Notes: generated from the sequence alone by a model not told the origin. DNA of 64,000 bases from a bacterium 0.1xD8-71 (GCA_003612405.1 RAYR01000011.1:62001-126000); one strand, 5' to 3'. Counted from the stretch's first letter, positions 46,704 through 56,023 are shown. Numbers and translations are program-made.

Positions 46704-47489
46704 TTATGCGTTCTTAAACGGCTCTTTCACTTTTTCTTTGTTCTTATCAAGGAAAAATGCCATGCCGTATTTCTGATCCTCTGTCTCGAAGCAGTCACCG
46801 AAAAGTTTCTCCTCGATCACACTTGCCTCGTCCATGCCTACTTCCAAGCCGTCATTGATAGCTTTCTTGCAGTTACGCACTGCGATGGGAGCGTTCTTGG
46901 CAATGCCTGCTGCCATCTTCTCTGCCGCTGCCATCAGTTCTGCCTGCGGATATACTGCATTTACAAGACCGATCCTGAGCGCTTCATCTGCCTTGATATT
47001 CCTTGCGGTGTAAATCATCTGCTTTGCCATACCAGGACCTACGATTCTGGCAAGTCTCTGGGTACCGCCAAAGCCAGGTGTGATGCCAAGGCCGACTTCC
47101 GGCTGTCCGAACACTGCATTGTCGGAACAGATTCTGATATCGCAGCTCATGGAAATCTCACAGCCGCCGCCCAAAGCAAAGCCGTTCACTGCTGCAATCA
47201 CCGGAATCGGGAAGGTCTCCAATTTGCGGAATACATCATTTCCCTTCTTACCGAAAGCCTCACCCTCCGCCTTGGTGAGTGTGCTCATCTCGCCGATATC
47301 CGCACCGGCCACAAAAGATTTCTCTCCCGCACCAGTCAGAATCAGGCATCTCACTTCATTTAAATCCACACCGTCAAGAGTCTTGTCCAGTTCATCAAGC
47401 ACGTTTGAATTTAAAGCGTTCAGTGCCTTCTCGCGGTTGATCGTGATAATACCAACCTGTCCCTTTACCTCATATAATACAAATTCCAT
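46704..47489 (-). CDS. crt: Crotonase (3-hydroxybutyryl-CoA dehydratase)
   Basis: A 261-residue enoyl-CoA hydratase dehydrating 3-hydroxybutyryl-CoA to crotonyl-CoA. The oxyanion hole motif is FVAGADIGEM (about residue 60). The two catalytic Glu residues lie in GGGCEISMSCD (about 112) and FGQPEVGLGI (about 132). Second gene of the operon, between thl and hbd. GGAG precedes the ATG. Confidence 0.95.
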   Translation of the reverse strand: MEFVLYEVKGQVGIITINREKALNALNSNVLDELDKTLDGVDLNEVRCLILTGAGEKSFVAGADIGEMSTLTKAEGEAFGKKGNDVFRKLETFPIPVIAAVNGFALGGGCEISMSCDIRICSDNAVFGQPEVGLGITPGFGGTQRLARIVGPGMAKQMIYTARNIKADEALRIGLVNAVYPQAELMAAAEKMAAGIAKNAPIAVRNCKKAINDGLEVGMDEASVIEEKLFGDCFETEDQKYGMAFFLDKNKEKVKEPFKNA

Positions 47490-47507
47490 GCTATATCTCC
47501 TTTTTGA

Positions 47508-48689
47508 TCAGTCCATCTCGACTATAGTTGCGCAGCCCATACCGCCGCCGATACACAGTGTTGCAAGGCCCTTCTTAGCGCCCTTAGCCTGCATCTCATG
47601 AAGAAGCGTTACCAGAATACGGGCACCGGATGCTCCTACCGGATGACCGAGTGCGATGGCACCGCCGTTAGGATTAAGCTGTTTTGCTACGTCGATACCG
47701 AGCTCTTTACCAACTGCTACTGACTGTGCTGCAAATGCCTCGTTAGCCTCGATAATATCAAAGTCTTCAATCTTATAGCCAGCCTTTGCCATAACTTTCT
47801 TAGTAGCCGGAACAGGGCCGATACCCATAACTTCAGGTCTGCATCCTGCAAGCGCGCCTGCCACAAAAGTTGCCATAGGCTTAACACCCAGCTCTTTCGC
47901 CTTCTCTTCACTCATAACAACAATCGCTGCCGCACCGTCATTGATACCGGAAGCATTACCTGCTGTCACAAATCCGTCAGGATTGATCGGGCGAAGCTTC
48001 TGTAATCCCTCGATGGTGGAACCCGGTCTCGGTCCTTCATCTACCTTAAACTCAACCATCTCTTTTTTCTTCTTCACCATAACCGGTACGATTTCTTTGT
48101 CAAAAGCACCTCTCTTCTGAGCCGCCTCTGCCTTTAACTGACTGTTTAAAGCAAACTGGTCAAGCTCCTCACGGGTAAGACCCCACTCTTCACAGATATT
48201 ATCTGCTGTTCTAATCATATGATAATCATTGAAAGCATCCCAGAGGGCATCTTTAATCATGGTATCCACCAGAGTACCGTTGTTCATTCTGTAACCATAA
48301 CGACCCTGCATCACAGCATAAGGAGCCATGGACATATTCTCCATACCACCTGCCACTACGATATCCGCATCACCTGCCTGAATCATCTGTGCTGCCATGT
48401 TAACACAGTTCAGACCGGAACCACACACCACGTTGACAGTGACTGCCGGAACCTCATTAGGCACACCTGCTTTGATGGAAGCCTGACGGGCAACGTTCTG
48501 TCCAAGACCTGCCTGGATAACGCATCCCATATATACCTGGTCAACCTGTTCAGGAGCCACACCTGCTCTGTTAAGTGCCTCCTTGATTACGATTGCGCCC
48601 AGTTCTGGTGCCGGTGTAGTGCTTAAGCCACCGCCCATGGTACCGATAGCCGTACGGCAGGCACCCGCTAAAACAACTTTTTTTGCCAT
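47508..48689 (-). CDS. thl: Acetyl-CoA acetyltransferase (thiolase)
   Basis: A 393-residue biosynthetic thiolase joining two acetyl-CoA. The acylated Cys is in [11 protein letters not shown] (about residue 88), His is in [12 protein letters not shown] (about 349) and the second Cys is in LCIGGGMG (about 379). GGAGGAG precedes the ATG at 48689, and the open frame upstream lacks a site. It starts the thl-crt-hbd-bcd-etfB-etfA run, which makes butyryl-CoA; no butyrate kinase or CoA-transferase is in the window. Confidence 0.95.
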   Translation of the reverse strand: MAKKVVLAGACRTAIGTMGGGLSTTPAPELGAIVIKEALNRAGVAPEQVDQVYMGCVIQAGLGQNVARQASIKAGVPNEVPAVTVNVVCGSGLNCVNMAAQMIQAGDADIVVAGGMENMSMAPYAVMQGRYGYRMNNGTLVDTMIKDALWDAFNDYHMIRTADNICEEWGLTREELDQFALNSQLKAEAAQKRGAFDKEIVPVMVKKKKEMVEFKVDEGPRPGSTIEGLQKLRPINPDGFVTAGNASGINDGAAAIVVMSEEKAKELGVKPMATFVAGALAGCRPEVMGIGPVPATKKVMAKAGYKIEDFDIIEANEAFAAQSVAVGKELGIDVAKQLNPNGGAIALGHPVGASGARILVTLLHEMQAKGAKKGLATLCIGGGMGCATIVEMD

Positions 48690-48724
48690 CTTTCTCTCCT
48701 CCATTTTGTATTGATTTTTAATAA

Positions 48725-48746
48725 AAAGCCCTGTTATCAAGGCTTG
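48725..48746 (-). terminator. Weak terminator after the M23 peptidase gene
   Basis: AGCC/GGCT with a loop of about 10 bases, followed by TTTTTATT on the minus strand, between the M23 gene and thl. The stem is short and the site overlaps the palindrome at 48732-48750. Confidence 0.4.
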
Positions 48747-48750
48747 ACAA
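48732..48750. promoter_or_regulatory. Rex-like palindrome upstream of thl
   Basis: TGTTATCAA-GGC-TTGACAA is an imperfect palindrome similar to the Rex operator (TTGTTAA-N4-TTAACAA) and lies 43 bases before the thl ATG. Rex controls this operon in several clostridia. The match is partial. Confidence 0.35.
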
Positions 48751-48783
48751 CGATTGTTATTTTTTTGTCATTGTCCACCGTTC

Positions 48784-49956
48784 CTATTGTATCATAGCAC
48801 TATCTTTTTTGCAATCGTCTTTCTGGTAATCTTCTACCGCCGGATCCTGCATCTGCACCACTCTTTTCCACTCTCTGGAATCTCCAACCTTGGCCGCCTT
48901 GCTGCGGTTCCTGTAAAGGAATTTTGTCAGTTCATAACAGTCAATCCAGATCTCGTTATCACTCTCTTTCTGGGACTCGTCAAAAATAAGCTGTAACCCC
49001 CAATGCAGGTGCACTGTCTTAATGTTATTTACGTTTTCTTTGGCACTGTAACCGGTGTGTCCCATATAGCCGATCACATCACCGGCCGTCACCACACTGC
49101 CCTCTTTAAGTCCCTCCGCATAAGGATAATTCTGCCTGAGATGGGCGTAATAATAGTAGCGCTTACCGTCAAAGCTGCGGATGCCGATCCGCCAGCCGCC
49201 ATACTGGTTCCATCCCAGAGCCTCTACATAACCGGACTCCACAGCCACAATGGGCGTACCGATCAGTCCCATCATGTCATGACCCAGGTGCGGTCTGCTG
49301 TAACCATAACTGCGGGAGGACCCGAAGTCATCATAATGACTGTAATCGAAACCTGCCGCTATGGGTGAAAAGGCTTTCAGTCCATAGTAACGATGCCAAC
49401 TGCCATCCTCCATCATGGAAAACTCTCCTACCATGCCGCCAAGGACAGCCGAATATGCTTCCAGATAATAGTCATAATATTCCATGTCCTGTGTCAGCTC
49501 TTCCATGGTGGTCTCGCCGCTCTGTATTTTTTCAGCAGCCTTCCTGATCTCCCGGACACTGTTTTTGTCAAACTTTCCACCCGTCTTCGCACCCACATAG
49601 GAAAGCAGTTCAATCCAGTCAAGATGTATCTCATCTTTATAGGTTTCCACATCCAGATCATAAGCTGCCGCCATGGCCTCGCAGGTGACATGGAATTCCA
49701 CCCACTTGATAAAGTTGCTATCCGCCGTCACCTCGACAGCCTGCCCGTCTTCAGAAGTCCATGCCCTGCCGCTGCCCTGCCGGGCCGGCTCCTGCCATTT
49801 TCCAAGCAGTTCCCCGGCAGCGCACACACATCCCAGAGCAAGCAGAAGAATCAGCTCAATCCTGACTGCTGTCTGCATAAAACTTTTTTTACCCGGCACC
49901 CCGCTTCCAAGGCTCCTGTTTTCCCCATTCTTTTTTATCATCCACACCGCACCCAT
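48784..49956 (-). CDS. Membrane-anchored M23 metallopeptidase
   Basis: A 390-residue protein. An N-terminal membrane helix (about 27-46, LILLLALGCVCAAG) precedes an extracytoplasmic helical part and a C-terminal LytM/M23 domain. Zinc ligands are visible in HLGHDMMG and HLHWGL, with YYYYAHLRQN between, so it should be an active peptidoglycan endopeptidase. Ribosome binding site is poor for both possible ATGs (49956 and 49941). Confidence 0.88.
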   Translation of the reverse strand: MGAVWMIKKNGENRSLGSGVPGKKSFMQTAVRIELILLLALGCVCAAGELLGKWQEPARQGSGRAWTSEDGQAVEVTADSNFIKWVEFHVTCEAMAAAYDLDVETYKDEIHLDWIELLSYVGAKTGGKFDKNSVREIRKAAEKIQSGETTMEELTQDMEYYDYYLEAYSAVLGGMVGEFSMMEDGSWHRYYGLKAFSPIAAGFDYSHYDDFGSSRSYGYSRPHLGHDMMGLIGTPIVAVESGYVEALGWNQYGGWRIGIRSFDGKRYYYYAHLRQNYPYAEGLKEGSVVTAGDVIGYMGHTGYSAKENVNNIKTVHLHWGLQLIFDESQKESDNEIWIDCYELTKFLYRNRSKAAKVGDSREWKRVVQMQDPAVEDYQKDDCKKDSAMIQ

Positions 49957-50086
49957 CCGCTCTGTCGTAAATAATATATGAATAAAAGAATAGAGATATG
50001 TTGCCCGGGTATGTTATACTGTTCAGGAGGCAATGAGCAGTGCCAAATCAGGCAGAGCAAACATATCGGGAGAGGAGGACATATGT

Positions 50087-51373
50087 ATGACCAATAGAAT
50101 CAGGGAAATACTAAAGGAGCGGGAACTGTTTGTGTTTTGTATCTCTACTGTACTTCTTCTTATGACAGCTGCCTTTATTCTGGCGCCGCCGCAGGAAATT
50201 GCAAAAGGCATGATAACCATCATCCTGACCAGGGATGCACTGGTCACTGATTACTTCGAGCTGGCCGGCTATGGCGCCGCTTTCTTCAATGCCGGCCTGG
50301 TGATGGGGCTGGGTATCTTCTTGATCAGAAGGCTGAAAATTCCTTTCACAGGGTTTACCATGGCAGTTCTCTTCATCAACGCAGGATTTGCCCTTTTTGG
50401 TAAGAATCCCATTAATGTACTGCCGATGCTTCTTGGCACCTGGCTATATGCAAAATTCCACAATGCAGGCATGAACCGCTATATCTATACGGCCCTCTTC
50501 GGCTCCTGCCTGGCACCTATGGTTACGGAACTGGTATATCTTTTACCATTTGGCTTTTGGAGGAATCTGCTGTGTGCTGTGGCGGTCGGCATTTTCATGG
50601 GTTTTGTACTGCCGCCCCTTTCCGTACATACTGCTTCCATGCACATGGGTTATAACCTCTTTAACATGGGGTTTGCCGGCGGTCTTCTGGCCTTCGTGAT
50701 GGTCTGCATCCTACAGTCCTTCAGCCTTGCCAGCAGCAGTGTGTTTATCTGGAGCTTCGGACAGCCCCTCTGGCTTGTGATTGGCCTGTATGCATATTTT
50801 GCCGGCGCTTTTCTCTATGGATTGTTTACCAACCAAGGATCTCTCAAGTCCCTCCTTACCCTGTTGAAACACCCAGGCCGGGCAGTGGCTGACTTCGTGA
50901 TGATGGACGGTGCCGGAACCACCCTTCTGAATATGGGTATAATGGGCTGTATCTGCACCACCTACATTCTTCTGATCGGAGGAGATCTTTCCGGCCCGGT
51001 AATCGGCAGCATCCTCACAGTATTCGGTTTTGCCGCCTTCGGTGTCCATGTACGCAATTATCTTCCAGTGCTTCTGGGGGTATATCTTTCTACTTTTCTG
51101 AACCATACACTGCCTACTACACCCGGCATACAGATGGGCGCTATTTTTGCCGCAGGGCTCTCCCCTATAGCCGGACAGTTCGGCATCTTCGCCGGGCTCA
51201 TTGCCGGTATGCTGCATGCGTCCGTGGTGATGTGTACTTCTTCCCTCTATGGCGGACTGAATCTGTACAACAGCGGTTTCAGCACCGGACTGGTAGCCAT
51301 CGTCCTGGTACCGGCCCTGGAAAGCTTCATCAAAGGATATACGATTAAGAAAAACAAAAGGAATAAGAACTAA
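50087..51373 (+). CDS. DUF1576 multi-pass membrane protein
   Basis: A 428-residue protein with about twelve hydrophobic segments arranged as two similar halves, each with Gly-rich and Asn-containing motifs (GYGAAFFNAGLVMGLGIFLI, YNLFNMGFAGGL, GLNLYNSGFSTGLVAI). This fits the DUF1576 family, probably a transporter with unknown substrate. The ATG at 50087 has AGGAGG 8 bases upstream; an earlier in-frame ATG at 50033 has a second AGGAGG only 2 bases away. A TGTTATACT extended -10 lies about 75 bases upstream. It is followed by a short unknown gene 21 bases away. Confidence 0.8.
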   Translation: MTNRIREILKERELFVFCISTVLLLMTAAFILAPPQEIAKGMITIILTRDALVTDYFELAGYGAAFFNAGLVMGLGIFLIRRLKIPFTGFTMAVLFINAGFALFGKNPINVLPMLLGTWLYAKFHNAGMNRYIYTALFGSCLAPMVTELVYLLPFGFWRNLLCAVAVGIFMGFVLPPLSVHTASMHMGYNLFNMGFAGGLLAFVMVCILQSFSLASSSVFIWSFGQPLWLVIGLYAYFAGAFLYGLFTNQGSLKSLLTLLKHPGRAVADFVMMDGAGTTLLNMGIMGCICTTYILLIGGDLSGPVIGSILTVFGFAAFGVHVRNYLPVLLGVYLSTFLNHTLPTTPGIQMGAIFAAGLSPIAGQFGIFAGLIAGMLHASVVMCTSSLYGGLNLYNSGFSTGLVAIVLVPALESFIKGYTIKKNKRNKN

Positions 51374-51394
51374 AAGAAAGGCAGGGTTACTGTT

Positions 51395-51742
51395 ATGACA
51401 CATGAAGAAAAAAAGACTGCAAAGATTGTAGAGGAAATGACCATGTTCTTCTTTGCGCTGGAAGCTACTTACATCGATACCCGGATCGAACGCAGAAAAG
51501 ACCAGGTGGTAATCCGTGTGGAAGCAGATTTTGACCCGTCCTACTCTGATAAACTGTCCCATCTGGATCACTATCTGAATGGGCAGAAGAACGATGGCAT
51601 GGAAGACATCTACTGGGAACTGGCCGGCAGCGGAGATCCCGGTGAGACCAGCCAGCTCCTGTTGGTGGGAATGATGATAGACCAGGCAAATATAGACATA
51701 CAGGACAGTTGTGTAAAAATGTGTCTGACCCGCAATCTATAG
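51395..51742 (+). CDS. Short unknown protein, partner of the DUF1576 gene
   Basis: A 115-residue soluble protein (MTHEEKKTAKIVEEMTMFFF start; strands TYIDTRIERRKDQVVIRVEADFD). No family recognised. AAGAAAGG precedes the ATG. It lies 21 bases after the DUF1576 gene on the same strand, so the two are probably an operon, and its end overlaps the convergent cotH-like gene by 6 bases. Confidence 0.75.
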   Translation: MTHEEKKTAKIVEEMTMFFFALEATYIDTRIERRKDQVVIRVEADFDPSYSDKLSHLDHYLNGQKNDGMEDIYWELAGSGDPGETSQLLLVGMMIDQANIDIQDSCVKMCLTRNL

Positions 51743-53557
51743 TTCTTCATATTTATTCCCATAAAGTATGATATCTTCACGAATCGGTTCCCGGCGATAT
51801 ACCTTACCGTTTTCATTGAGGAACTCTTTGCAATAAAATCGGTCTCCGACTTCCCGTATCACTTCCTCCGGTATGGCGCCGCCGTCTTTCACCCAGTACT
51901 CCGTATCCCGGTATCCTATTGACGAAGTGTTGACAAAAACCACCCTGTGATATGCACCGCTTTCATAATGATTTAAAAAGTCCTCTACCAGATCCAGTCT
52001 CTTCTGCATATAGACAAGCAGATATGGATAAGCTTCCTCATAAGTACTGTACAGATCCCCATGATGGCCTTTGGCCTCCCAACGGCAGATATCCATCTTG
52101 CGGGATGCCTGAAGATAATCATCCATAGAGGGCACCACCTCATCAATGTATCTTTGCATTACCGGGCCCGCCGATTTATTAAACTGGTCAACCACCAGTT
52201 CCCGGAACTGCCTGACCGCAAACAATTCCTCACTGTAACCGGATGGATAGGCACAAAGTTCTGCAATATATCCCCGGTCATGTCTGCCGAAAGCATTGTC
52301 ATAATCCCAGTAGGGCCCTGCATACAGCTTTCCGCCTTCCTCCTCACTCAGCTTATAATAAAATGTGGAAGCAATATTAGAGTCAATATTATTGGTGACC
52401 GCATCAATCAGATACATATCCGCAAAAGATTCCACATCTATATATTTCTTCAGTTCCTCATAAGCTTCTTTTGTAGTACAGGAGGCAATCTTTTGTTCCA
52501 CCATATTCATATAATCACAGATATATGCCGCTTCTTCCTCTGATACTTCCAGGGGCTCTCTGACAATAAAATCTTCCATTCCCTCCACCTGAAAAGCCAC
52601 ATCATCTTCCTGTATCCTACCGGACATCATCTTTTCCAGCAGATAACCATTCTCGACAGCAATCCGGCTGTCTCCAAATTCCACTCTCTCACAGACCAGA
52701 TAATTACCGGCATATTCTCCATTCAGGTACAGATCCACATGCAGGGAATCCGCCATATAAGGCACCCCGATTTCCTTACAGTAATCATAGACGATCTTAT
52801 TGCGCAGATATGTGGGATCCAGGGCATTGGCCTGTAAAATATATTTATAGGCACTGCCCATATGCAGCACATCTGTGGACTCAAAGAAACGGATCTGATA
52901 ACTCTTTTTCTCCGCCTTAGCAAAACTGGCATTACCCCGTGAATTCATTTTGGCAAGAAACCCCTGACTGTCAATGCTTCCATCCGCCAAAACACATATA
53001 AACTCTCCTTGATCCTCATTATCCAGGGATTCATTGAGTTCCTCAATATCCCCCAATGTTTCAATAAAGACGGCCGGCAGACTCTCCGACTGCATCAGCG
53101 TCAGGGTACAATCCATTCCCTCCTGCACACCCTGCCTCTTGCTGATAATATGCATATCATATGCTCTGCCAGGTTCATAGGCTGCAAGCATATCTCCCGA
53201 TGCAACTGCCACACCATCTATGACCACATCATACATATCTTCGTCAAATCTAAAGAGCATCTCTTCCATTCGGGCACAGGCCGGGAGAAAATAGTATGCC
53301 TTATCTCCATTAACATAAAGTTTCAGGTCACCTGCATCCGACAGGGAAAGTTCATGTACAGAAATATCCAGATATCCTTCATAGTCTTTTAAGGTCTGTG
53401 GCAGATTATCCATTTCTGCTACTGTTTCGACTCCCTCTACAAAGTCAAAACCAAACAATCGTCCGGCATCAATCAGGTATACTGATAAGATACCAAAAAG
53501 ACTGCATAAAAACAGTAAATATACTCTTTTTTTATGATGTATGCTCATTTTATTCAT
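51737..53557 (-). CDS. CotH kinase-family membrane protein
   Basis: A 606-residue protein with an N-terminal helix (about 12-30) and an extracytoplasmic CotH-type kinase domain: NSRGNASF (about 195), QANALDPTYLRNKIVYDY, YLVCERVEFG and PYWDYDNAFGR (metal/catalytic Asp). CotH in Bacillus phosphorylates spore-coat proteins; extracytoplasmic homologues are common in Lachnospiraceae. Start at 53557 has GCAGGA 5 bases upstream. A 15-base duplication (AATTATGACAGCAGG twice) has copied that site, giving alternative ATGs. Its end overlaps the convergent plus-strand gene. Confidence 0.85.
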   Translation of the reverse strand: MNKMSIHHKKRVYLLFLCSLFGILSVYLIDAGRLFGFDFVEGVETVAEMDNLPQTLKDYEGYLDISVHELSLSDAGDLKLYVNGDKAYYFLPACARMEEMLFRFDEDMYDVVIDGVAVASGDMLAAYEPGRAYDMHIISKRQGVQEGMDCTLTLMQSESLPAVFIETLGDIEELNESLDNEDQGEFICVLADGSIDSQGFLAKMNSRGNASFAKAEKKSYQIRFFESTDVLHMGSAYKYILQANALDPTYLRNKIVYDYCKEIGVPYMADSLHVDLYLNGEYAGNYLVCERVEFGDSRIAVENGYLLEKMMSGRIQEDDVAFQVEGMEDFIVREPLEVSEEEAAYICDYMNMVEQKIASCTTKEAYEELKKYIDVESFADMYLIDAVTNNIDSNIASTFYYKLSEEEGGKLYAGPYWDYDNAFGRHDRGYIAELCAYPSGYSEELFAVRQFRELVVDQFNKSAGPVMQRYIDEVVPSMDDYLQASRKMDICRWEAKGHHGDLYSTYEEAYPYLLVYMQKRLDLVEDFLNHYESGAYHRVVFVNTSSIGYRDTEYWVKDGGAIPEEVIREVGDRFYCKEFLNENGKVYRREPIREDIILYGNKYEEL

Positions 53558-53657
53558 AACTATCCTGCTGTCATAATTCCTGCTGTCATAATTCATAACG
53601 AAACGGCAGAGATAACAAACTCCCTGCCGTTACTGCCTTTTCACCAAAAGACCAACA

Positions 53658-54185
53658 CTACACCTCCGGCTCTATCAGCCCGTAAGTGTTTCCTTTTCTC
53701 TTATATACCACATTAACCTGATCTGTCTCCGCATTGCAGAAAACAAAGAAATTGTGTCCCAGAAGTTCCATCTGTACACAGGCATCTTCCGGATACATGG
53801 GTTTGATGTCAAACTTCTTGGAACGGATAATCTGTACTTCCTCATCCTCCATGTATTCCCTCTCGATAAACTCCTGACGGAAATAGGATGTACCCTGCTT
53901 CTTGTCCACCAGCTTATTCTTATATTTCTTAAGTTGTCTCTCGATAATCTCCTCCACAAGATCAATCGATACATACATGTCACTGCTGACCTGCTCGGAA
54001 CGAATGATATTCCCCTTAACCGGAATTGTCACTTCTATCTTCTGTCTGTCTTTCTCAACACTCAGCGTAACATGTACTTCCGTCTCCTCGGTAAAAAACT
54101 TCTCCAGCTTACCGATCTTATCCTCTACTGCCGCTCTTAACCCTTCTGTTACCTCAATGTTCTTTCCAATAATTATAAATTTCAT
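53658..54185 (-). CDS. hpf: Ribosome hibernation promoting factor, long form
   Basis: A 175-residue long-form HPF that dimerises 70S ribosomes into inactive 100S particles in stationary phase. The S30AE domain (about 1-100) begins MKFIIIGKNIEVTEGLRAAVEDKIGKLEKFF. The C-terminal dimerisation domain (about 115-172) has IIRSKKFDIKPM and NAETDQVNVVYKRKGNTYGLI. AAGGGG lies 9 bases before the ATG at 54185; the open frame upstream runs through its own promoter. Confidence 0.95.
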   Translation of the reverse strand: MKFIIIGKNIEVTEGLRAAVEDKIGKLEKFFTEETEVHVTLSVEKDRQKIEVTIPVKGNIIRSEQVSSDMYVSIDLVEEIIERQLKKYKNKLVDKKQGTSYFRQEFIEREYMEDEEVQIIRSKKFDIKPMYPEDACVQMELLGHNFFVFCNAETDQVNVVYKRKGNTYGLIEPEV

Positions 54186-54228
54186 GTCACTCATCCCCTT
54201 CATTGGATTATTGTGTATGTCTTGTCTT

Positions 54229-54258
54229 AGTATAGCATATCCAATCCCATTTTTGCAA
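54229..54258 (-). promoter_or_regulatory. Promoter of hpf
   Basis: TTGCAA (54253-54258), 18 bases, TATACT (54229-54234), with extended TGC before the -10. Transcription would start about 40 bases before the hpf ATG. Confidence 0.7.
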
Positions 54259-54356
54259 CAATTTACCAGTCTTTTATAACCCCGTTTATTACAAACTACA
54301 CAAAACATCCGTTCTAAAAGTTACCATAACCTCCACAATCGTTTCGGTCAAAATCT

Positions 54357-54427
54357 TGTGGATAATGTGGATAAATCCGTGTATAAATCCATTTCCCGCC
54401 AAATACACGCTTTTTTACTGTGTATAA
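54357..54427 (+). promoter_or_regulatory. DnaA-box cluster
   Basis: Two perfect DnaA boxes TGTGGATAA lie head to tail with no gap (54357-54365, 54366-54374). Two imperfect ones follow in the same orientation: CGTGTATAA (54378-54386, two mismatches) and TGTGTATAA (54419-54427, one mismatch). The flanks are AT-rich. They lie in the 458-base gap between hpf and the NlpC/P60 gene, which otherwise holds only the hpf promoter and a terminator. This is not next to dnaA, so a DnaA-controlled or DnaA-titrating site is likelier than an origin. Confidence 0.65.
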
Positions 54428-54551
54428 CTATATTGGACAATCTGTTTGTCTGTTGGCTCATTCTTATTTTTTTGTACAAGATATACAAACACTCCTTATT
54501 GCAAGTTTTTTGGGGCAAAATCAGTAAAGGTCAAATTTTTACCATCTTTGC

Positions 54552-54602
54552 AAAAAAATACAAAAAGGCGACCCTGCATGAAATATATCCAGCGGATCGC
54601 CT
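54552..54602 (-). terminator. Terminator of the NlpC/P60 gene
   Basis: AGGCGA pairs with TCGCCT, with CGCTGG/CAG further in, followed on the minus strand by TTTTTGTATTTTTTTG. It starts about 42 bases after the stop. Confidence 0.85.
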
Positions 54603-54643
54603 CTTTTATCTGATTTTATGCTTCCAATACTGAGGACAAATCT

Positions 54644-55990
54644 TTAGAAGATTCGTCTGATGGAAAGAATGGAACGATAACTTGCATTGGACACGATAAT
54701 ACCTGTCTTTGACGTAGACGCATGTACAATCTGTCCATTACCTATATAGATTCCCACATGACCAGAGTAACAGATGATATCACCTGGCTGTGCATTCTCC
54801 AACCCATTGACCGTAGCACCCACACTTCTGTCAGCTGCGGAGGAGTGAGGCAGGCTCACACCAAAGTTATTATAAACACTCATAACGAATCCGGAACAAT
54901 CAGCGCCGTTGGTCAGACTGGTTCCGCCATACACATAAGGATTGCCTACAAACTGTAACGCAAACTGTGCCACATCAGATCCAGAACTTCCTGTCGGGCT
55001 CGCATAAGTCTTACCGCCATCTGTTGTAGTACTGCCCTTCTTGGAAGATTTGTTCTCTTCCGTCTTCTTCTTCGCTGCTTCTTTCGCTGCCTTTCTTGCT
55101 TCTTCTTCCTTGGCAAGTCTGGCCTTCTCTTCTGCAATAGATTCTGCCTTCACAAACTCGGTGGACAATGTTACATAATCCATGGATACATAACCGTCAC
55201 CTTCCTCGATGTTGACCTTCACCCAGCCATCCAGCTCTTCTGTCACGATCAGTTCATCCTCAATCGGAACCAGACCAAGTACAGTCTCCTCCAACCCGGG
55301 CTTTTCCCTTACTTTAAGAGTAGTTGTTGTAACCGTCGCAATACGGGTTCCTACTTCTTTCGCATAATCAACGGCATCGTCTCCGGTCACACAGAACTCG
55401 CCTTTGACATAACCTTCCACGGAACCGGAACTGATCTTATACCAGCCGTCTTCCTCTTCTATAAATGTTCCCACCGATTTATTATAAAGCTTACCTACAA
55501 CCTCGCCTTCCTCACTGGGAATATCTCTCACATTCACATAATCATTTACTTTAGCGATGACCAGATTCTTAAAGCCTTCTTCTTCCTCTGACAGTCCACT
55601 GCCGGCAGCAGCTTTCAGGTCTTTGGTGTATCCTTCGCTGACAACAATGGTATCCACAATCTTTTTGTTGGAAGTTTTACTGATCGTATTACCCGCACTG
55701 ACCAGATCTGCATAACTGCCTGCTTTAGTACTTCCGACCTTTACATTGCCAGACTCTGCCTTTCTGGCTGCCTGCTCCTTCTTCTCCTGCTCCGCCGCTT
55801 CCTTATCCGACTCTTCCTTTAAGGTAGAAAGCGACGTTGTCTTATCGGAATCCTGTATGGAAAAATCGATGCCGGCTGACGGCAGGACACTTGCCACATT
55901 GCCGGAGGCACTTGCTTCAAGTCCTGTTCCTCCGAAAGCGATGACTGCTGCCATTGCACAGGCTGCTATTTTCACGTTGTTTTTTTTCAT
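54644..55990 (-). CDS. Secreted NlpC/P60 peptidoglycan hydrolase with two SH3 domains
   Basis: A 448-residue secreted protein. Signal peptide (1-28, ending GLEASA), a charged spacer, two SH3b domains (about 145-200, with NDYVNVRDIPSEE, and about 217-275, with TTTLKVREKPG), an Ala/Lys/Glu-rich linker (284-318), then an NlpC/P60 domain. The triad is Cys365 (GADCSGF), His411 (GHVGIYIG) and His423 (IVHAS). It should cleave the gamma-D-Glu-diaminopimelate link. The ATG at 55990 follows GAGGTG. A near-consensus promoter and a perfect WalR-type box lie upstream, as expected of an autolysin. Confidence 0.93.
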   Translation of the reverse strand: MKKNNVKIAACAMAAVIAFGGTGLEASASGNVASVLPSAGIDFSIQDSDKTTSLSTLKEESDKEAAEQEKKEQAARKAESGNVKVGSTKAGSYADLVSAGNTISKTSNKKIVDTIVVSEGYTKDLKAAAGSGLSEEEEGFKNLVIAKVNDYVNVRDIPSEEGEVVGKLYNKSVGTFIEEEDGWYKISSGSVEGYVKGEFCVTGDDAVDYAKEVGTRIATVTTTTLKVREKPGLEETVLGLVPIEDELIVTEELDGWVKVNIEEGDGYVSMDYVTLSTEFVKAESIAEEKARLAKEEEARKAAKEAAKKKTEENKSSKKGSTTTDGGKTYASPTGSSGSDVAQFALQFVGNPYVYGGTSLTNGADCSGFVMSVYNNFGVSLPHSSAADRSVGATVNGLENAQPGDIICYSGHVGIYIGNGQIVHASTSKTGIIVSNASYRSILSIRRIF

Positions 55991-56006
55991 AAAAAACACC
56001 TCATTT

Positions 56007-56023
56007 GTTACAAAATTGTTACA
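56007..56023 (-). promoter_or_regulatory. WalR (YycF)-type box
   Basis: On the minus strand TGTAAC-AATTT-TGTAAC matches the WalR consensus TGTWAH-N5-TGTWAH exactly. It lies about 10-26 bases downstream of the -10, within the first transcribed bases, a place that favours repression or fine tuning. Confidence 0.7.

Noticed and set aside
50711..51571. 286-codon minus-strand frame opposite the DUF1576 gene.
   Set aside because: Antisense to a membrane protein with clear helices; the translated sequence shows no domain.
54357..54374. DnaA boxes as the chromosomal origin.
   Set aside because: No dnaA, dnaN, rpmH or other origin genes nearby and only two perfect boxes.
54358..54633. Plus-strand 91-codon frame in the hpf-NlpC gap.
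   Set aside because: No ribosome binding site, runs through the DnaA boxes and the NlpC terminator, and has unnatural composition.
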